Of a stretch of 64,000 bases of DNA, positions 18,214 through 26,630 are shown piece after piece. The notes below the pieces were generated by a model. That model made no database searches, was not told the DNA's origin, and saw only the letters and a program-made list of their open reading frames with translations. A program made the translations under genes and the position numbers. How positions within the stretch are numbered: position 1 is the stretch's first letter; each line of letters opens with the position of its first letter. This DNA comes from CAYSPS01 sp964432975 (GTDB taxonomy: Bacteria > Babelota > Babeliae > Babelales > UBA12409), in the NCBI GenBank assembly GCA_964432975.1, contig CAYSPS010000002.1, positions 1-64,000 of the forward strand. Direction: 5' to 3'.

Positions 18214-18899
18214 GTGCGCTTGCACGCCACACAAAAGACATTTTGAGCCCAGCGCGTTGTGCTTTTTGTCAGCGCGCGTTGCCGGCACGCACGTATTGGT
18301 GCAACGACTGCGTCAACAAACTCCCCCCACTTGCAAGTCAAAAGCTGCGATTAACACCACGTATAAATATAGACGTATATGCAGCAACAGAATATAACGT
18401 GTATACCAAAAAACTTATTATGCGCAAACATGCAGGCAACATTGATGGGTGCTATGCGCTTGCGCAACTTATACATGAACGCGCACCCTGGCAAATACTT
18501 AGCTGCGATGCATTGGTACCAATACCCCTGCATTGGTGGCGGCAAGCTTATCGCGGTTTTAATCAAGCACATGAAATTGCCACTTTACTCACACAACATC
18601 ACCCATGTACGGTACAAAATCTCGTGCGCCGCACACGCGCCACGGCATATCAGGCATCACTCACGATCGAGCAACGTGCGCATAATGTACATAATGCCTT
18701 TGCGCTCAGCACGCGGGCGTATAAACAAGATTACACAAATAAACATCTGGTATTAGTTGATGACCTTATGACGACAGGAAATACGCTCATACAAGCAGGC
18801 CGTGCACTTTTGGCACTCAAACCAGCATCAATCAGCGCGCTTGTGGCATGTCGCGCAATTGAACGCATTGCACATACAACGCTCATTTTGCACGAATGA
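18198..18899 (+). CDS. comF: ComF-family phosphoribosyltransferase-like protein
   Basis: A 233-residue protein. The N-terminal zinc-finger-like part has CAFC and CNDC pairs (about residues 21-24 and 37-40). The C-terminal type I phosphoribosyltransferase fold has RGFNQAHEIA and the PRPP loop LVLVDDLMTTGNT. ComF proteins act in DNA uptake for transformation, bridging helicase and DprA-type proteins in some species; in others the role is unclear. It is the last gene of the pheT-lspA-pgpA-comF unit. A second competence-type gene, comM/yifB, begins at the right edge. Confidence 0.88.
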   Translation: MVWLLSALARHTKDILSPARCAFCQRALPARTYWCNDCVNKLPPLASQKLRLTPRINIDVYAATEYNVYTKKLIMRKHAGNIDGCYALAQLIHERAPWQILSCDALVPIPLHWWRQAYRGFNQAHEIATLLTQHHPCTVQNLVRRTRATAYQASLTIEQRAHNVHNAFALSTRAYKQDYTNKHLVLVDDLMTTGNTLIQAGRALLALKPASISALVACRAIERIAHTTLILHE

Positions 18900-18948
18900 A
18901 AGCAGATTATTGCAAAATTTCAACTTTTCATATAACAGTCAAATGGTT

Positions 18949-18980
18949 GACAATTATGACAATCGACTGTCATAATTGTC
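18949..18980 (+). promoter_or_regulatory. Promoter overlapped by a perfect 13-bp inverted repeat
   Basis: GACAATTATGACA (18949-18961) and its exact complement (18968-18980) are separated by 6 bases. TTGACA at 18947-18952 and CATAAT at 18971-18976 are 18 bases apart and fit a sigma-70 promoter for the ATPase gene, so a protein bound to the palindrome would cover the promoter. An outer ATAACA/TGTTAT pair (18932-18937, 18982-18987) extends the symmetry. The TGTCATAA half-site recurs before the second ATPase copy at 20373-20403. Confidence 0.65.
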
Positions 18981-19009
18981 ATGTTATATATAAAAAACGA
19001 AAAAAGACG

Positions 19010-20194
19010 ATGATGTTTAGGAGAAATTTAAAAAAAATTCTTCTTGCCCGTGCGAGCAAGATTCCTGTCGTCGCCATTGTTGGTCCCCGCCAATCGGGTA
19101 AAACTACGCTGGCAAAAGCAGTTTTTAAAAAGCATGTATACGTATCACTCGAAACATTTGAAGATCGAGAATTGGCGGAAGCTGATCCGCGCAGATTTTT
19201 TGAAGCCCACACAAGCAAACATGGCATCATCATAGACGAGGTTCAGCGTGTACCAAAAATCCTTTCATACATACAACTTTTGGTCGATACCGCATACAAG
19301 CCAGGATACTTCATCCTCACCGGATCGCAAAACATTATGCTTAATCAGGCAATCTCGCAAACATTGGCTGGTCGAATTTCAATTCTCACGCTGTTGCCAC
19401 TTTCGATAGCAGAAATGCGCACCAACAAACTTCTTTCTTCAAGTATCGAGAAGACGGCGTGCGCGGGTTTTTATCCACGCATTTTTGCTCAGAAACTTGA
19501 TTATGTGAGCTGGTACCCTGATTACATTGAGGCATATGTTGAACGCGATGCGCGACTTATTTTAAACATTTCGCAACTAAGTACCTTTAGACGTTTTATC
19601 CGTTTATGTGCAGCACGTGTTGGCCAATTGCTCAACACTGCATCACTTGCCAACGACTGTGGCGTTGATCAGCGAACAGCAAAATCATGGCTTTCGCTAT
19701 TAGAAACAAGTTACCTTTTATTCCTGTTGCCAACACATCACACCAATTTTAATAAACGTCTCATAAAATCTCCAAAAATCTATTTTTATGACACCGGACT
19801 TGTCTGTTGCCTGCTGGACATAAAAACAACCGAACAACTACACGAACATTATTTACGCGGAAATATTATTGAAAATATGCTTATAGCAGACATCATAAAA
19901 TACTTCTATAACCGCGGCGAACGTCCATCACACCTTGGTTTTTGGCGCGATCAAACTGGCAATGAGATCGACTGCATCATTCCCCAAGGGAACCGTCTCG
20001 TGCCCGTTGAAATCAGAGCAAGCAAAACGATTGTATCTGATTATTTTAAGGGCCTCAATTTCTTTAACACACTTGCTCGTGGTGCTGGAGAGCCTGGCTT
20101 TATTATTTATGCTGGCCCACGAAACCAATCGCGCCAACAAGGAACGGTTCTCAGTTGGCGACACATTGATAATATATTTAAAAACCGCACATAA
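19010..20194 (+). CDS. AAA ATPase with DUF4143 (ATP-binding protein)
   Basis: A 394-residue protein of the AAA_14/DUF4143 family. Walker A is GPRQSGKTT near residue 24, Walker B is GIIIDEVQR near 80, and sensor-like LTGSQN follows near 107. The C-terminal DUF4143 part includes AARVGQLLN, a winged-helix-like section, and an ending typical of the family's nuclease-like tail (GFWRDQTGNEIDCIIPQ, then VPVEIRASKT). The E-x-D plus E-x-R/K arrangement resembles PD-(D/E)xK cores, which is an inference. I start at ATG 19010 because the region upstream holds the promoter and palindrome. These genes are common accessory genes of unsettled function. A decayed paralog lies at 20442-21645. Confidence 0.85.
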   Translation: MMFRRNLKKILLARASKIPVVAIVGPRQSGKTTLAKAVFKKHVYVSLETFEDRELAEADPRRFFEAHTSKHGIIIDEVQRVPKILSYIQLLVDTAYKPGYFILTGSQNIMLNQAISQTLAGRISILTLLPLSIAEMRTNKLLSSSIEKTACAGFYPRIFAQKLDYVSWYPDYIEAYVERDARLILNISQLSTFRRFIRLCAARVGQLLNTASLANDCGVDQRTAKSWLSLLETSYLLFLLPTHHTNFNKRLIKSPKIYFYDTGLVCCLLDIKTTEQLHEHYLRGNIIENMLIADIIKYFYNRGERPSHLGFWRDQTGNEIDCIIPQGNRLVPVEIRASKTIVSDYFKGLNFFNTLARGAGEPGFIIYAGPRNQSRQQGTVLSWRHIDNIFKNRT

Positions 20195-20243
20195 TTTTTT
20201 AAATCTCTCCACGCCATGCACGAATATCTGCAAAAAGTTTAAT

Positions 20244-20261
20244 TTGGTAGTATACTACCAA
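20244..20261. promoter_or_regulatory. 18-base perfect palindrome upstream of tRNA-Arg
   Basis: TTGGTAGTA followed by its exact complement. It contains TATACT (20251-20256), a possible -10 for the tRNA that starts 13 bases further on. Confidence 0.4.
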
Positions 20262-20268
20262 TATCGCT

Positions 20269-20344
<76 letters not shown>

Positions 20345-20372
20345 AAAAACCGCCATTTCTTGTCAAATCTGT

Positions 20373-20403
20373 CACTTACTGTCATAAATTATGACAGTAA
20401 GTG
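20373..20403 (+). promoter_or_regulatory. Perfect 15-bp inverted repeat with promoter-like elements
   Basis: CACTTACTGTCATAA and its exact complement are separated by one A. TTGTCA at 20360-20365 and CATAAA at 20383-20388, 17 bases apart, resemble -35 and -10 boxes. The -10 thus lies in the same TGTCATAA half-site as in the element before the first ATPase. Confidence 0.6.
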
Positions 20404-20441
20404 TCGAATTTTCTGACTAATTTTTTTTGGAGAGTAAGACG

Positions 20442-21645
20442 ATGCTGTTCAAGCGACACGTGCGGCCATTCTTACAAAGCGCGCAGCCCGGTGGTATTGT
20501 TAAATGGTGCGCGGCAAGTTGGCAAAAGTGCGCTTTCGCTTTCGTTTCAAAAAGAAAATAAATACACGTACGTTACGTTTGATGATGAAATCGTATACTT
20601 GGCGCCAAAAGTGATCCAGTGATTTTGTAGCTAATCTCGCAAAACCGGTTATTATCGATGAAGTACAGCGCATTCCCGAGCTCTTTTTGGCAATTAAACG
20701 CGATGTTGACAAGCGCCGTGTGTCTGGTGATTATCTGCTTACCGGATCGGCAAACCCGTTGTTAATTACGCGCTTGGCGACTCACTTGCCGGCCGTATGG
20801 AAATTATCAATCTTATGCCACTTTCACAAGGAGAAATAGCGGGAACCCAATATTTGTTTATCGATGCGATTTTTAGTGCGAAAAATTTTAAGAATCCACA
20901 GACTTTTTTAACCAAGCAGAGTTTATTTGAAAAAATGTACACTGGGGGCTATCCTTCGGTGCAGCACATTGATGAAGAAGCATGCCAGGCCTGGCTACGT
21001 TCGTATGTAAATTTATTGTTGCAAAAAGACATCAAAGACTTGGCGCAGATCAAGAAACTTACACAACTGCCAAATTTACTCAAAATTTTGGCAGCGCGCG
21101 CATCTGGTCTACTCAACGTTGCCGAGCTGTCGCGCGAGAGCAAGCTTACGGCAAAAACCTCGCATCGCTATTTAGCGTTGCTGGAAACAATTTTTATCAT
21201 TAATACACAGCCGGCATGGATTACAAACTTATTTTGCGATTTACCAAATCGCCAAAATCGTATTTTATCGATACCGGGGCTCCTTATGTATCTGCTTGGC
21301 ATCAATGTACAACGCGCAGCTACTGAAAATATCTTGATGGGCAAGATATCTGAAAATTTCGTTGTAAGTGAACTTAAAAAACAAGCAACTTGGTACGCAA
21401 CAACGGTACAACTATACCATTTTTTATAACGTCATCGTGAGAAAAAACGGATGTAGTTCTTTAAAATCAAGCTGGCGAAACTGTTGGTATTTAAGATAAA
21501 GATGAGCGAAAAAATTGAGCCTCACGATTTTAAGGGGCTAAGATTTCTGCAAGAAAAAGTTAAAGATAAGTTTGTTCATGGTGTTGTCTTGTACACCGGC
21601 CAACAAGCAGTCGTCTTTGGCAAAAATCTTTGGGCATTGCCGTGA
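20442..21645 (+). pseudogene. Decayed AAA/DUF4143 ATPase
   Basis: Starts at ATG 20442 (MLFKRHVRPFLQSA) behind a GGAGAG site. The family continues in successive frames: Walker A NGARQVGKSAL (near 20510), Walker B VIIDEVQRIPELF (near 20650), LLTGSANPLL, then RMEIINLMPLSQGEIAG from 20797 to a stop at 21429. The expected DUF4143 tail, KGLRFLQEKVKDKFVHGVVLYTG, is found in the same frame near 21530-21600 and ends at TGA 21645. At least three frame changes and an internal stop make it non-functional as assembled. The lesions are spread along the gene, so natural decay is more likely than a single sequencing error. Confidence 0.8.
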
Positions 21646-21664
21646 ATGAGGTGTGAGAATAAAC

Positions 21665-21707
21665 AAACCAATAAAGAGGGGCCAGAACGGCCCCTCTTTA
21701 TTGGTTT
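21665..21707. terminator. Bidirectional terminator hairpin
   Basis: A perfect 19-bp stem (21665-21683 with 21689-21707) and the loop AGAAC. Both arms are T-rich at their outer ends (AAACC.../...GGTTT). It sits between the decayed ATPase and the convergent exported-protein gene whose stop is at 21714. Confidence 0.85.
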
Positions 21708-21713
21708 CAACCG

Positions 21714-22634
21714 TTATTCATCATCTGGTGGCAGCGGGATATCTTCTGGTGCAACTGGAGCAGGTGATTGCAAGAGTAATCCCATAACTGGCGTCACTTT
21801 TGGATCTGCCAAACATGCTGTAACTGCACCAGAGAGCGCCGTGCTATACATTATATTGAAAATTCCCAGTGCCATCTTGGATTGACCAGCTATAAAGCTA
21901 TAAATTGAACCAGATGCTTTGGCGTCCGTAACATTCTTTCCAAGTGAGTTGGCCAAATCTGTAACCGTTTCCGCTGAGGACTTGGCGGCAAAGTATGCGT
22001 ATGACTTGAATACGGCCGGTTGCAGCGCATATCTCAAGAAGCTGTTAAACATGGCTGCCGTTCTGTTTGTAGCCTTTTCTGCAGGAGGAAATAGTTTTTG
22101 TACCGTACATCTGGCAGCAACTGTTGCAAACACGACCGGACCGGTAGCTTTTAAATTAGCCGGCATAACGTCCTTGCAAACTGTCGCCGTTGTTACAATA
22201 TTTTCCAAACACAATCCAGACACTGTTTGGGGCAAAAGTTCCTTAAACAATTTCAAAGGATTGGTCAACACGCCGAGACCAACACTATCAAGCAAGTCTA
22301 TAAATGGTTGTACAGCATCAGTGATAGTACTAAAGGTATCCTTCGAAAAATCGGCCATTTTTGTACACAACAATTTTACATCGCCATTTGCAACGGCAAT
22401 CGCTTTTTCTGCACCTTGCTTACAGGCAACCCCTGCGACGATTTGTACTATAAGTGGAATAAATGCATTATCTCGTAGTTTTTCTGGAAGTTTAACTTTA
22501 AACTTGTCCACCATCGCTTGCACTTTTGGGACAAACACTTTATCGCACATACAACTAGCGAAGGTAGGCGGCTCCATTGCTTTAAACTGTGTTATTACCA
22601 TAATCAAAGCTGATAAAATTAACAACTTCTTCAT
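21714..22634 (-). CDS. Exported Ala/Val-rich hypothetical protein
   Basis: About 306 residues from ATG 22634 (MKKLLILSALIMVITQFKAM), preceded by AAGGGAG. The leader ends ...FKA followed by Met-Glu, the same small-residue/Met junction seen in other exported proteins here. The mature part is helical with seven or more cysteines (CMCDK, ACKQG, LLCTK, LCLEN, VCKD, RCTVQ, ACLAD), many spaced for extracytoplasmic disulfides. It ends in a Pro/acidic tail (LPPDDE). The function is unknown. The + strand reading opposite (21919-22761) lacks a ribosome site and is taken as a shadow. Confidence 0.75.
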   Translation of the reverse strand: MKKLLILSALIMVITQFKAMEPPTFASCMCDKVFVPKVQAMVDKFKVKLPEKLRDNAFIPLIVQIVAGVACKQGAEKAIAVANGDVKLLCTKMADFSKDTFSTITDAVQPFIDLLDSVGLGVLTNPLKLFKELLPQTVSGLCLENIVTTATVCKDVMPANLKATGPVVFATVAARCTVQKLFPPAEKATNRTAAMFNSFLRYALQPAVFKSYAYFAAKSSAETVTDLANSLGKNVTDAKASGSIYSFIAGQSKMALGIFNIMYSTALSGAVTACLADPKVTPVMGLLLQSPAPVAPEDIPLPPDDE

Positions 22635-22640
22635 AAACAA

Positions 22641-22942
22641 CTCCCTTTTTAAACCCTATTTAATCAAAAAACATCTTTTTTATTACCCCATCCCCCCAAA
22701 ATCCTCCTTTCTAGGACATGTGATAAAAGTACTTTTAAAGAACACCTTAAAGTACCTTTGATTCATACTTCTCACCTTTCTGACTTCAGACTAACCAAAT
22801 ATATAAATCAAAGTAAATAATTTAATTAAAAATTTTTGCAATAATAATTCCAATTAAAAAATTAAAAATTCTTTGCTTTTTCAAATCAATATTCGTACCA
22901 TGATGACAAAGATTGTCTCACATACCAATTAAGGATAAAACT
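22641..22942. other. AT-rich intergenic region, no gene seen
   Basis: About 300 bases, strongly A+T rich, between two divergent genes. It has T- and C-rich stretches near 22680-22700 and a short AAAAGTACTTTT palindrome near 22727-22738. It presumably carries both promoters. I see no coding frame or RNA gene. Confidence 0.5.
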
Positions 22943-23352
22943 ATGGATCGTTTACAACTGCGCTATAAATTCGTCAAAAAGGCACTTGATCGGCTTGAAG
23001 AGGCGATTGAACGGTTAACCGCCATTGCCAACCCTTCAACGGAAGATTATCGCTTTGTTCGCGATTCGGCCATCAAACGTTTTGAATTGTGTGCAGATGT
23101 GCTTTGGAAATACGTTAAACTATATTTATTGGTCCGCAAGGGGTTGCTCAAACAACGCCCAAAGATGTGTTTCGCTCATGTTTAAATGCACAGACATTGA
23201 CAGGCGCAGACGTTCAACGCGCGCTTGGGATGATCGATGCGCGCAATATAACGGTACACATATATAAAGAAGAAATTGCAGAACAAGTCGCACTACAATT
23301 GCCCCACTTTACCAAACTTATGCGCAAAATCATTATCGCAATGCAGCCGTAG
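22943..23352 (+). pseudogene. HEPN toxin / nucleotidyltransferase substrate-binding protein (HI0074 type), frameshifted
   Basis: Starts at ATG 22943 (MDRLQLRYKFVKKALDRLEEAI). The first frame runs to about residue 75 and ends at 23185. From about 23146 the family continues one frame over (TPKDVFRSCLNAQTL...) to TAG at 23352. Together these would give about 136 residues, normal for the HI0074/HepT-like family. The HEPN Rx4H motif is present as RNITVH in DARNITVH. The junction in CTCAAACAACG needs one extra base, so one base has been lost, either in life or in assembly. The antitoxin-type nucleotidyltransferase follows immediately. Confidence 0.8.
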
Positions 23353-23355
23353 GGA

Positions 23356-23652
23356 ATGCACAAAATGTTAAACTCTGAATATCAAAATCAGTTGCTTACC
23401 ATTATCAAAAAACACGTCCCAACGTGTACCGTTTATTTGTATGGCTCACGAGCACGTGGTGACCATCAACCAAGTTCTGATATCGATCTGGCTATAGATG
23501 CCGGCGCTAAAATTCATTGGCATATTTTAAGCGACATTCGCAATGACATTGAAGAATCAACTATACCATTTTTTGTTGATGTTGTTGACGTACACGATAG
23601 TGATCAAGATTTTTCAAACGAAATCAAAAAAGATTGGATAAGATTAATATGA
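23356..23652 (+). CDS. Minimal nucleotidyltransferase (MNT/HI0073 type)
   Basis: A 98-residue protein with the nucleotidyltransferase signature GSRARGDHQPSSDIDLAID, in which GS and the D-x-D pair are the nucleotide/metal site. The third acid is probably in FFVDVVDVHD. In HEPN/MNT modules such proteins neutralise the HEPN RNase, in known cases by adenylylating it. It starts 3 bases after the HEPN stop; ATG 23365 is an alternative start. The frame is intact even though the HEPN partner is broken. Confidence 0.87.
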   Translation: MHKMLNSEYQNQLLTIIKKHVPTCTVYLYGSRARGDHQPSSDIDLAIDAGAKIHWHILSDIRNDIEESTIPFFVDVVDVHDSDQDFSNEIKKDWIRLI

Positions 23653-23690
23653 CCAAAAATGCTAAGAAATTATCGAAAAAATTTCTTAGC

Positions 23691-24500
23691 TCAGATAAAC
23701 AAACAGCGCACGGTATTTTGTGTCCAATTAACAATTGAATGCCACCATTGCTCCCCCGCTTCCCAGAACGGCGCGTCACGTTCTTGCAAAAAATCTGCAA
23801 TTGGTTGTGCAAGCACAAAATGCTCCTGCACCAAACTCCTTTGCACAGCACTACGCAATTGCTCACGGTTGATATACTGCTTGCTTGTAGCAAAATTATG
23901 CGCTACAGCTGGTAATTGATCAAATAACTGCTGAGAAAATAATGGGTAAGAGCGCTGTTTGAGTGAATCAAACTCATCTTTAAATAAATGAATAAGTCGT
24001 TCATCTTCAAGGACTACAATGTTTTCACGATTATGCTTAACGGCCTGATTCGTACAATTAAATGACCCCGTCCACAACAGAGATTTTCCAGCAACCGTTT
24101 CATCAAAAATATAAAATTTGTGATGCATAAGCCCATCAGAAACTACACACACATGAATATGCGGAATCGTCCAAACTGCGCCATTTTTAGTACTTTCCGG
24201 AGAAACAATTACTTGCAAGGAAACTCCACGTTCAACCACCTGTTGCAACGCATAAATAATATGCTTATTGGTTAAAAAAAAGAGCGCACAGCGCACGCTT
24301 TTCTTTTCATGCGCAAGAAGCCCAACAAGAAGTTCCTTAATCTCCCGCCCCTGACGCGGTGAAAAATATGCAACATGCACATAACCGGTTCCACCAAGTA
24401 AATCCAAGACTTGTGATTCAGAAAGATACCACGAGCGCTGATAAGCATGTAAAAAACTAATACTAAGCAACAACCCAAAAAACCAACAGCGTTTATTCAT
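23691..24500 (-). CDS. Secreted phospholipase D-like protein (single HKD motif)
   Basis: A 269-residue protein from ATG 24498-24500 with an AAGAGG site; the longer in-frame version adds 14 residues with no role. Residues 1-19 (MNKRCWFFGLLLSISFLHA) are a signal peptide. A single PLD active-site motif, MHHKFYIFD, gives H126-x-K128-x4-D133, followed by GSFN (145-148) and a conserved NREN. One HKD per chain is the Nuc/mitochondrial-PLD arrangement, active as a dimer on nucleic acids or phospholipids. It is probably exported and could act on host or foreign nucleic acid or on membranes; the substrate cannot be told from sequence. The C-terminal 100 residues are not recognised. Confidence 0.85.
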   Translation of the reverse strand: MNKRCWFFGLLLSISFLHAYQRSWYLSESQVLDLLGGTGYVHVAYFSPRQGREIKELLVGLLAHEKKSVRCALFFLTNKHIIYALQQVVERGVSLQVIVSPESTKNGAVWTIPHIHVCVVSDGLMHHKFYIFDETVAGKSLLWTGSFNCTNQAVKHNRENIVVLEDERLIHLFKDEFDSLKQRSYPLFSQQLFDQLPAVAHNFATSKQYINREQLRSAVQRSLVQEHFVLAQPIADFLQERDAPFWEAGEQWWHSIVNWTQNTVRCLFI

Positions 24501-24617
24501 TGTGGCCTCTTTCTTGCAATCATACACTTTAAGTATAAGCAAATTTGGGGCATTACCACAGCTTGATATGGGTTTGACACGCCCACCATTTTACTGAATG
24601 CTAAAAGAGTAATACAT

Positions 24618-24693
24618 GCGGGAATAGCTCAGCTGGTAGAGCATTGCCTTCCCAAGGCAAGGGTCGCGGGTTCGAATCCCGTTTCCCGCTCCA
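24618..24693 (+). tRNA. tRNA-Gly(CCC)
   Basis: The acceptor GCGGGAA/TTCCCGC, D-arm, anticodon stem TTGCC/GGCAA with loop TTCCCAA (anticodon CCC), and T-arm GCGGG-TTCGAAT-CCCGT are all present, with encoded CCA. It is nearly identical to the tRNA 70 bases downstream except around the anticodon, so the pair probably arose by duplication. Confidence 0.95.
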
Positions 24694-24720
24694 GAGCTAT
24701 AGTTTTATCGAGTTTTTACA

Positions 24721-24748
24721 TTGACAACGTCCGGCTGTTTGTTATTAT
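24721..24748 (+). promoter_or_regulatory. Promoter for tRNA-Gly(GCC)
   Basis: TTGACA (24721-24726), a 16-base spacer and TATTAT (24743-24748), 14 bases before the tRNA. Confidence 0.6.
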
Positions 24749-24762
24749 TGAAATGTCCATAT

Positions 24763-24838
24763 GCGGGAATAGCTCAGTTGGTAGAGCGTTGCCTTGCCAA
24801 GGCAAAGGTCGCGGGTTCGAATCCCGTTTCCCGCTCCA
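24763..24838 (+). tRNA. tRNA-Gly(GCC)
   Basis: Same acceptor and T-arm as the upstream tRNA-Gly. The anticodon loop is TTGCCAA (anticodon GCC), and CCA is encoded. Confidence 0.95.
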
Positions 24839-24921
24839 CTTTAAGACCTCACTTTTATCTGCTAAAATTATTACAATCAGGATTGGATAGTTACAAAAAA
24901 ACCATAAGCGAGGGGTTTTGC

Positions 24922-25257
24922 ATGAAGTCGGTTATCCACGAATCTTCATCGATCTTTAAAGCTATTGAACAAGGCTGGGAAAAAGCGGGCAAACCGCGAG
25001 AATTTAGCATAAAAATCTTACAAGAAGCACAAAAAAATTTCCTTGGCATGACTGTCGCCAACGCAAAAGTCGCCCTCTTTTTTGGCGAACCACTCCAAAC
25101 ACAGCAAAAGCCAACCCCAGAATATAAGCAACAACCATACCGACAACAACAAAATCGCCCACATCATCATCGTCGGCCTCGCCAACAGCGTCCACAAGCG
25201 CAAGAACAACAGCAACAGTCATCTAACCCACCAATAACGAATAAACCTCAACAATAG
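24922..25257 (+). CDS. KhpB/Jag N-domain protein with Gln/Pro/His-rich tail
   Basis: A 111-residue protein from ATG 24922 (MKSVIHESSSIFKAIEQGWEKAG); the upstream in-frame reading crosses tRNA-Gly and is ignored. Residues 8-58 fit the Jag-N domain: IFKAIEQGWEKAGKPREF, then FSIKILQEAQKNFLGMTVANAKV. The KH and R3H RNA-binding domains of normal KhpB/Jag are absent. Residues 60-111 are a low-complexity Gln/Pro/His/Arg tail. The gene sits 2 bases before mnmE, the place jag occupies in the common yidC-jag-mnmE cluster, which supports its origin. The basic, Gln-rich tail might replace the RNA-binding part (inference). Confidence 0.7.
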   Translation: MKSVIHESSSIFKAIEQGWEKAGKPREFSIKILQEAQKNFLGMTVANAKVALFFGEPLQTQQKPTPEYKQQPYRQQQNRPHHHRRPRQQRPQAQEQQQQSSNPPITNKPQQ

Positions 25258-25259
25258 CT

Positions 25260-26630
25260 ATGCTCCCGACACGTGACGAAGAAATTATTGTTGCACAATG
25301 CACTCCGAGCGGAAATGGTGCACTCGCAATCGTGCGCGTTTCAGGCGCACAAGCCATTGTTCTTGTACAAAAATGTGCGAAATTGTACGCGAAAAAAAAA
25401 TTAACTGATGTTGCCTCACACACAATTCATTTAGGCACCGTCATCGATCAACACAATCATGTCATCGATCAAGTCCTTTTTCTGGTCATGAAGGGCCCAA
25501 AAAGCTTCACCGGACAAGATACGGTCGAAATATCATGTCATAACAATCCATTTGTCATTGAAGCAATCATTCAACAGCTTATTGCTCATGGCGCACGACC
25601 AGCGCAACACGGCGAATTTACTAAGCGCGCGTTTTTGAATAAAAAACTCGATCTGATCCAAGCTGAAGCAATTCACGATCTCATTAATGCACACACTCAA
25701 CAAGCAATCAAACATTCACTTGCACAACTTGCCGGAAGCTTTTCGTACTGGATCAGCGAACTAGAACAGCAACTCATTAAAGCTCACAGCTTGTGCCAAG
25801 CAAGCTTTGAGTTTATCGAAGATGATATTAATTTTGACCATAATATCAAAAATCTTGTCTACACAAGCCTTAAGCAGATCCAACAGTTGCAACAGCATCA
25901 GCATCAACAACAACGCATCAAAGAAGGTGTGCGTATTGCTATTATTGGGGCAGTAAATGCCGGAAAATCATCACTTTTTAATGCACTTCTTAAAAAAGAT
26001 CGCGCAATCGTTACACCAATAGCTGGTACCACGCGCGATACCATCGAAGCGGGCATATTTCGCAACAATATGCACTACACGCTTGTCGACACGGCTGGTT
26101 TTCGCACAACAAAAAACAAAATTGAACAAGAAGGTATCACACGTGCTTACCAAGAAGCTGCGCTTGCTGATATTATTTTATTGAGCATTGATGCATCATG
26201 CCCCATAATGCCGCAAGAAAAAAAATGGTACCAAAAAATTCTTACACACCATGGTAAAAAAACCATCGTGATATTTACAAAAAGCGACATCGCACCGCAT
26301 ATGCACCATGAATTTGCCGAAAGTTTAACGGTTTCAGCAACCACGGGCCATCATATGCATCTGCTGGAAAATATCATTATTGAACGCACAACACGCCTGT
26401 TGCAAGCCAACAATTGCCCATTTTTAGTTAATAAACGACAAGCACAGCTTTTGCACAGTCTTGAAATGGATCTTAAAAAACTTATCCCATTACTTGATCA
26501 AACACTGGAATATGAAATCCTCTGCGTGCATCTGAAAGATGCTTTAGAAAAAATTACCGAGCTTACGGGTAAAACAATCGGCGAGTTAAGCCTTGATCGT
26601 ATTTTCCAGGATTTCTGTATCGGTAAATAA
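25260..26630 (+). CDS. mnmE: tRNA modification GTPase MnmE
   Basis: A 456-residue protein which, with MnmG, installs the 5-carboxymethylaminomethyl group on wobble U34. The N-terminal tetrahydrofolate-binding domain (1-120) includes GFTKRAF-like [21 protein letters not shown]. The central helical domain encloses a G domain with G1 GAVNAGKSS (near 230), G2 GTTRD, G3 DTAGFR and G4 TKSD. The C-terminal catalytic CxGK motif is CIGK. It directly follows the Jag-like gene and meets the Pal-like gene tail to tail with no gap. Confidence 0.95.
   Translation: MLPTRDEEIIVAQCTPSGNGALAIVRVSGAQAIVLVQKCAKLYAKKKLTDVASHTIHLGTVIDQHNHVIDQVLFLVMKGPKSFTGQDTVEISCHNNPFVIEAIIQQLIAHGARPAQHGEFTKRAFLNKKLDLIQAEAIHDLINAHTQQAIKHSLAQLAGSFSYWISELEQQLIKAHSLCQASFEFIEDDINFDHNIKNLVYTSLKQIQQLQQHQHQQQRIKEGVRIAIIGAVNAGKSSLFNALLKKDRAIVTPIAGTTRDTIEAGIFRNNMHYTLVDTAGFRTTKNKIEQEGITRAYQEAALADIILLSIDASCPIMPQEKKWYQKILTHHGKKTIVIFTKSDIAPHMHHEFAESLTVSATTGHHMHLLENIIIERTTRLLQANNCPFLVNKRQAQLLHSLEMDLKKLIPLLDQTLEYEILCVHLKDALEKITELTGKTIGELSLDRIFQDFCIGK

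Noticed and set aside
21919..22761. A 280-residue open frame on the plus strand opposite the exported protein at 21714-22634
   Set aside because: It has no ribosome site or recognisable motif, runs antisense to a gene with a clear signal peptide and AAGGGAG site, and extends into AT-rich intergenic DNA.
23140..23160. Programmed frameshift in the HEPN gene
   Set aside because: The CTCAAACAACG context is not a classic slippery site, and HEPN relatives are read in one frame. A one-base deletion is simpler.
24721..25257. A 178-residue reading that includes the second tRNA-Gly
   Set aside because: The 5' part is the tRNA itself. The Jag-N similarity and a plausible ATG begin at 24922.
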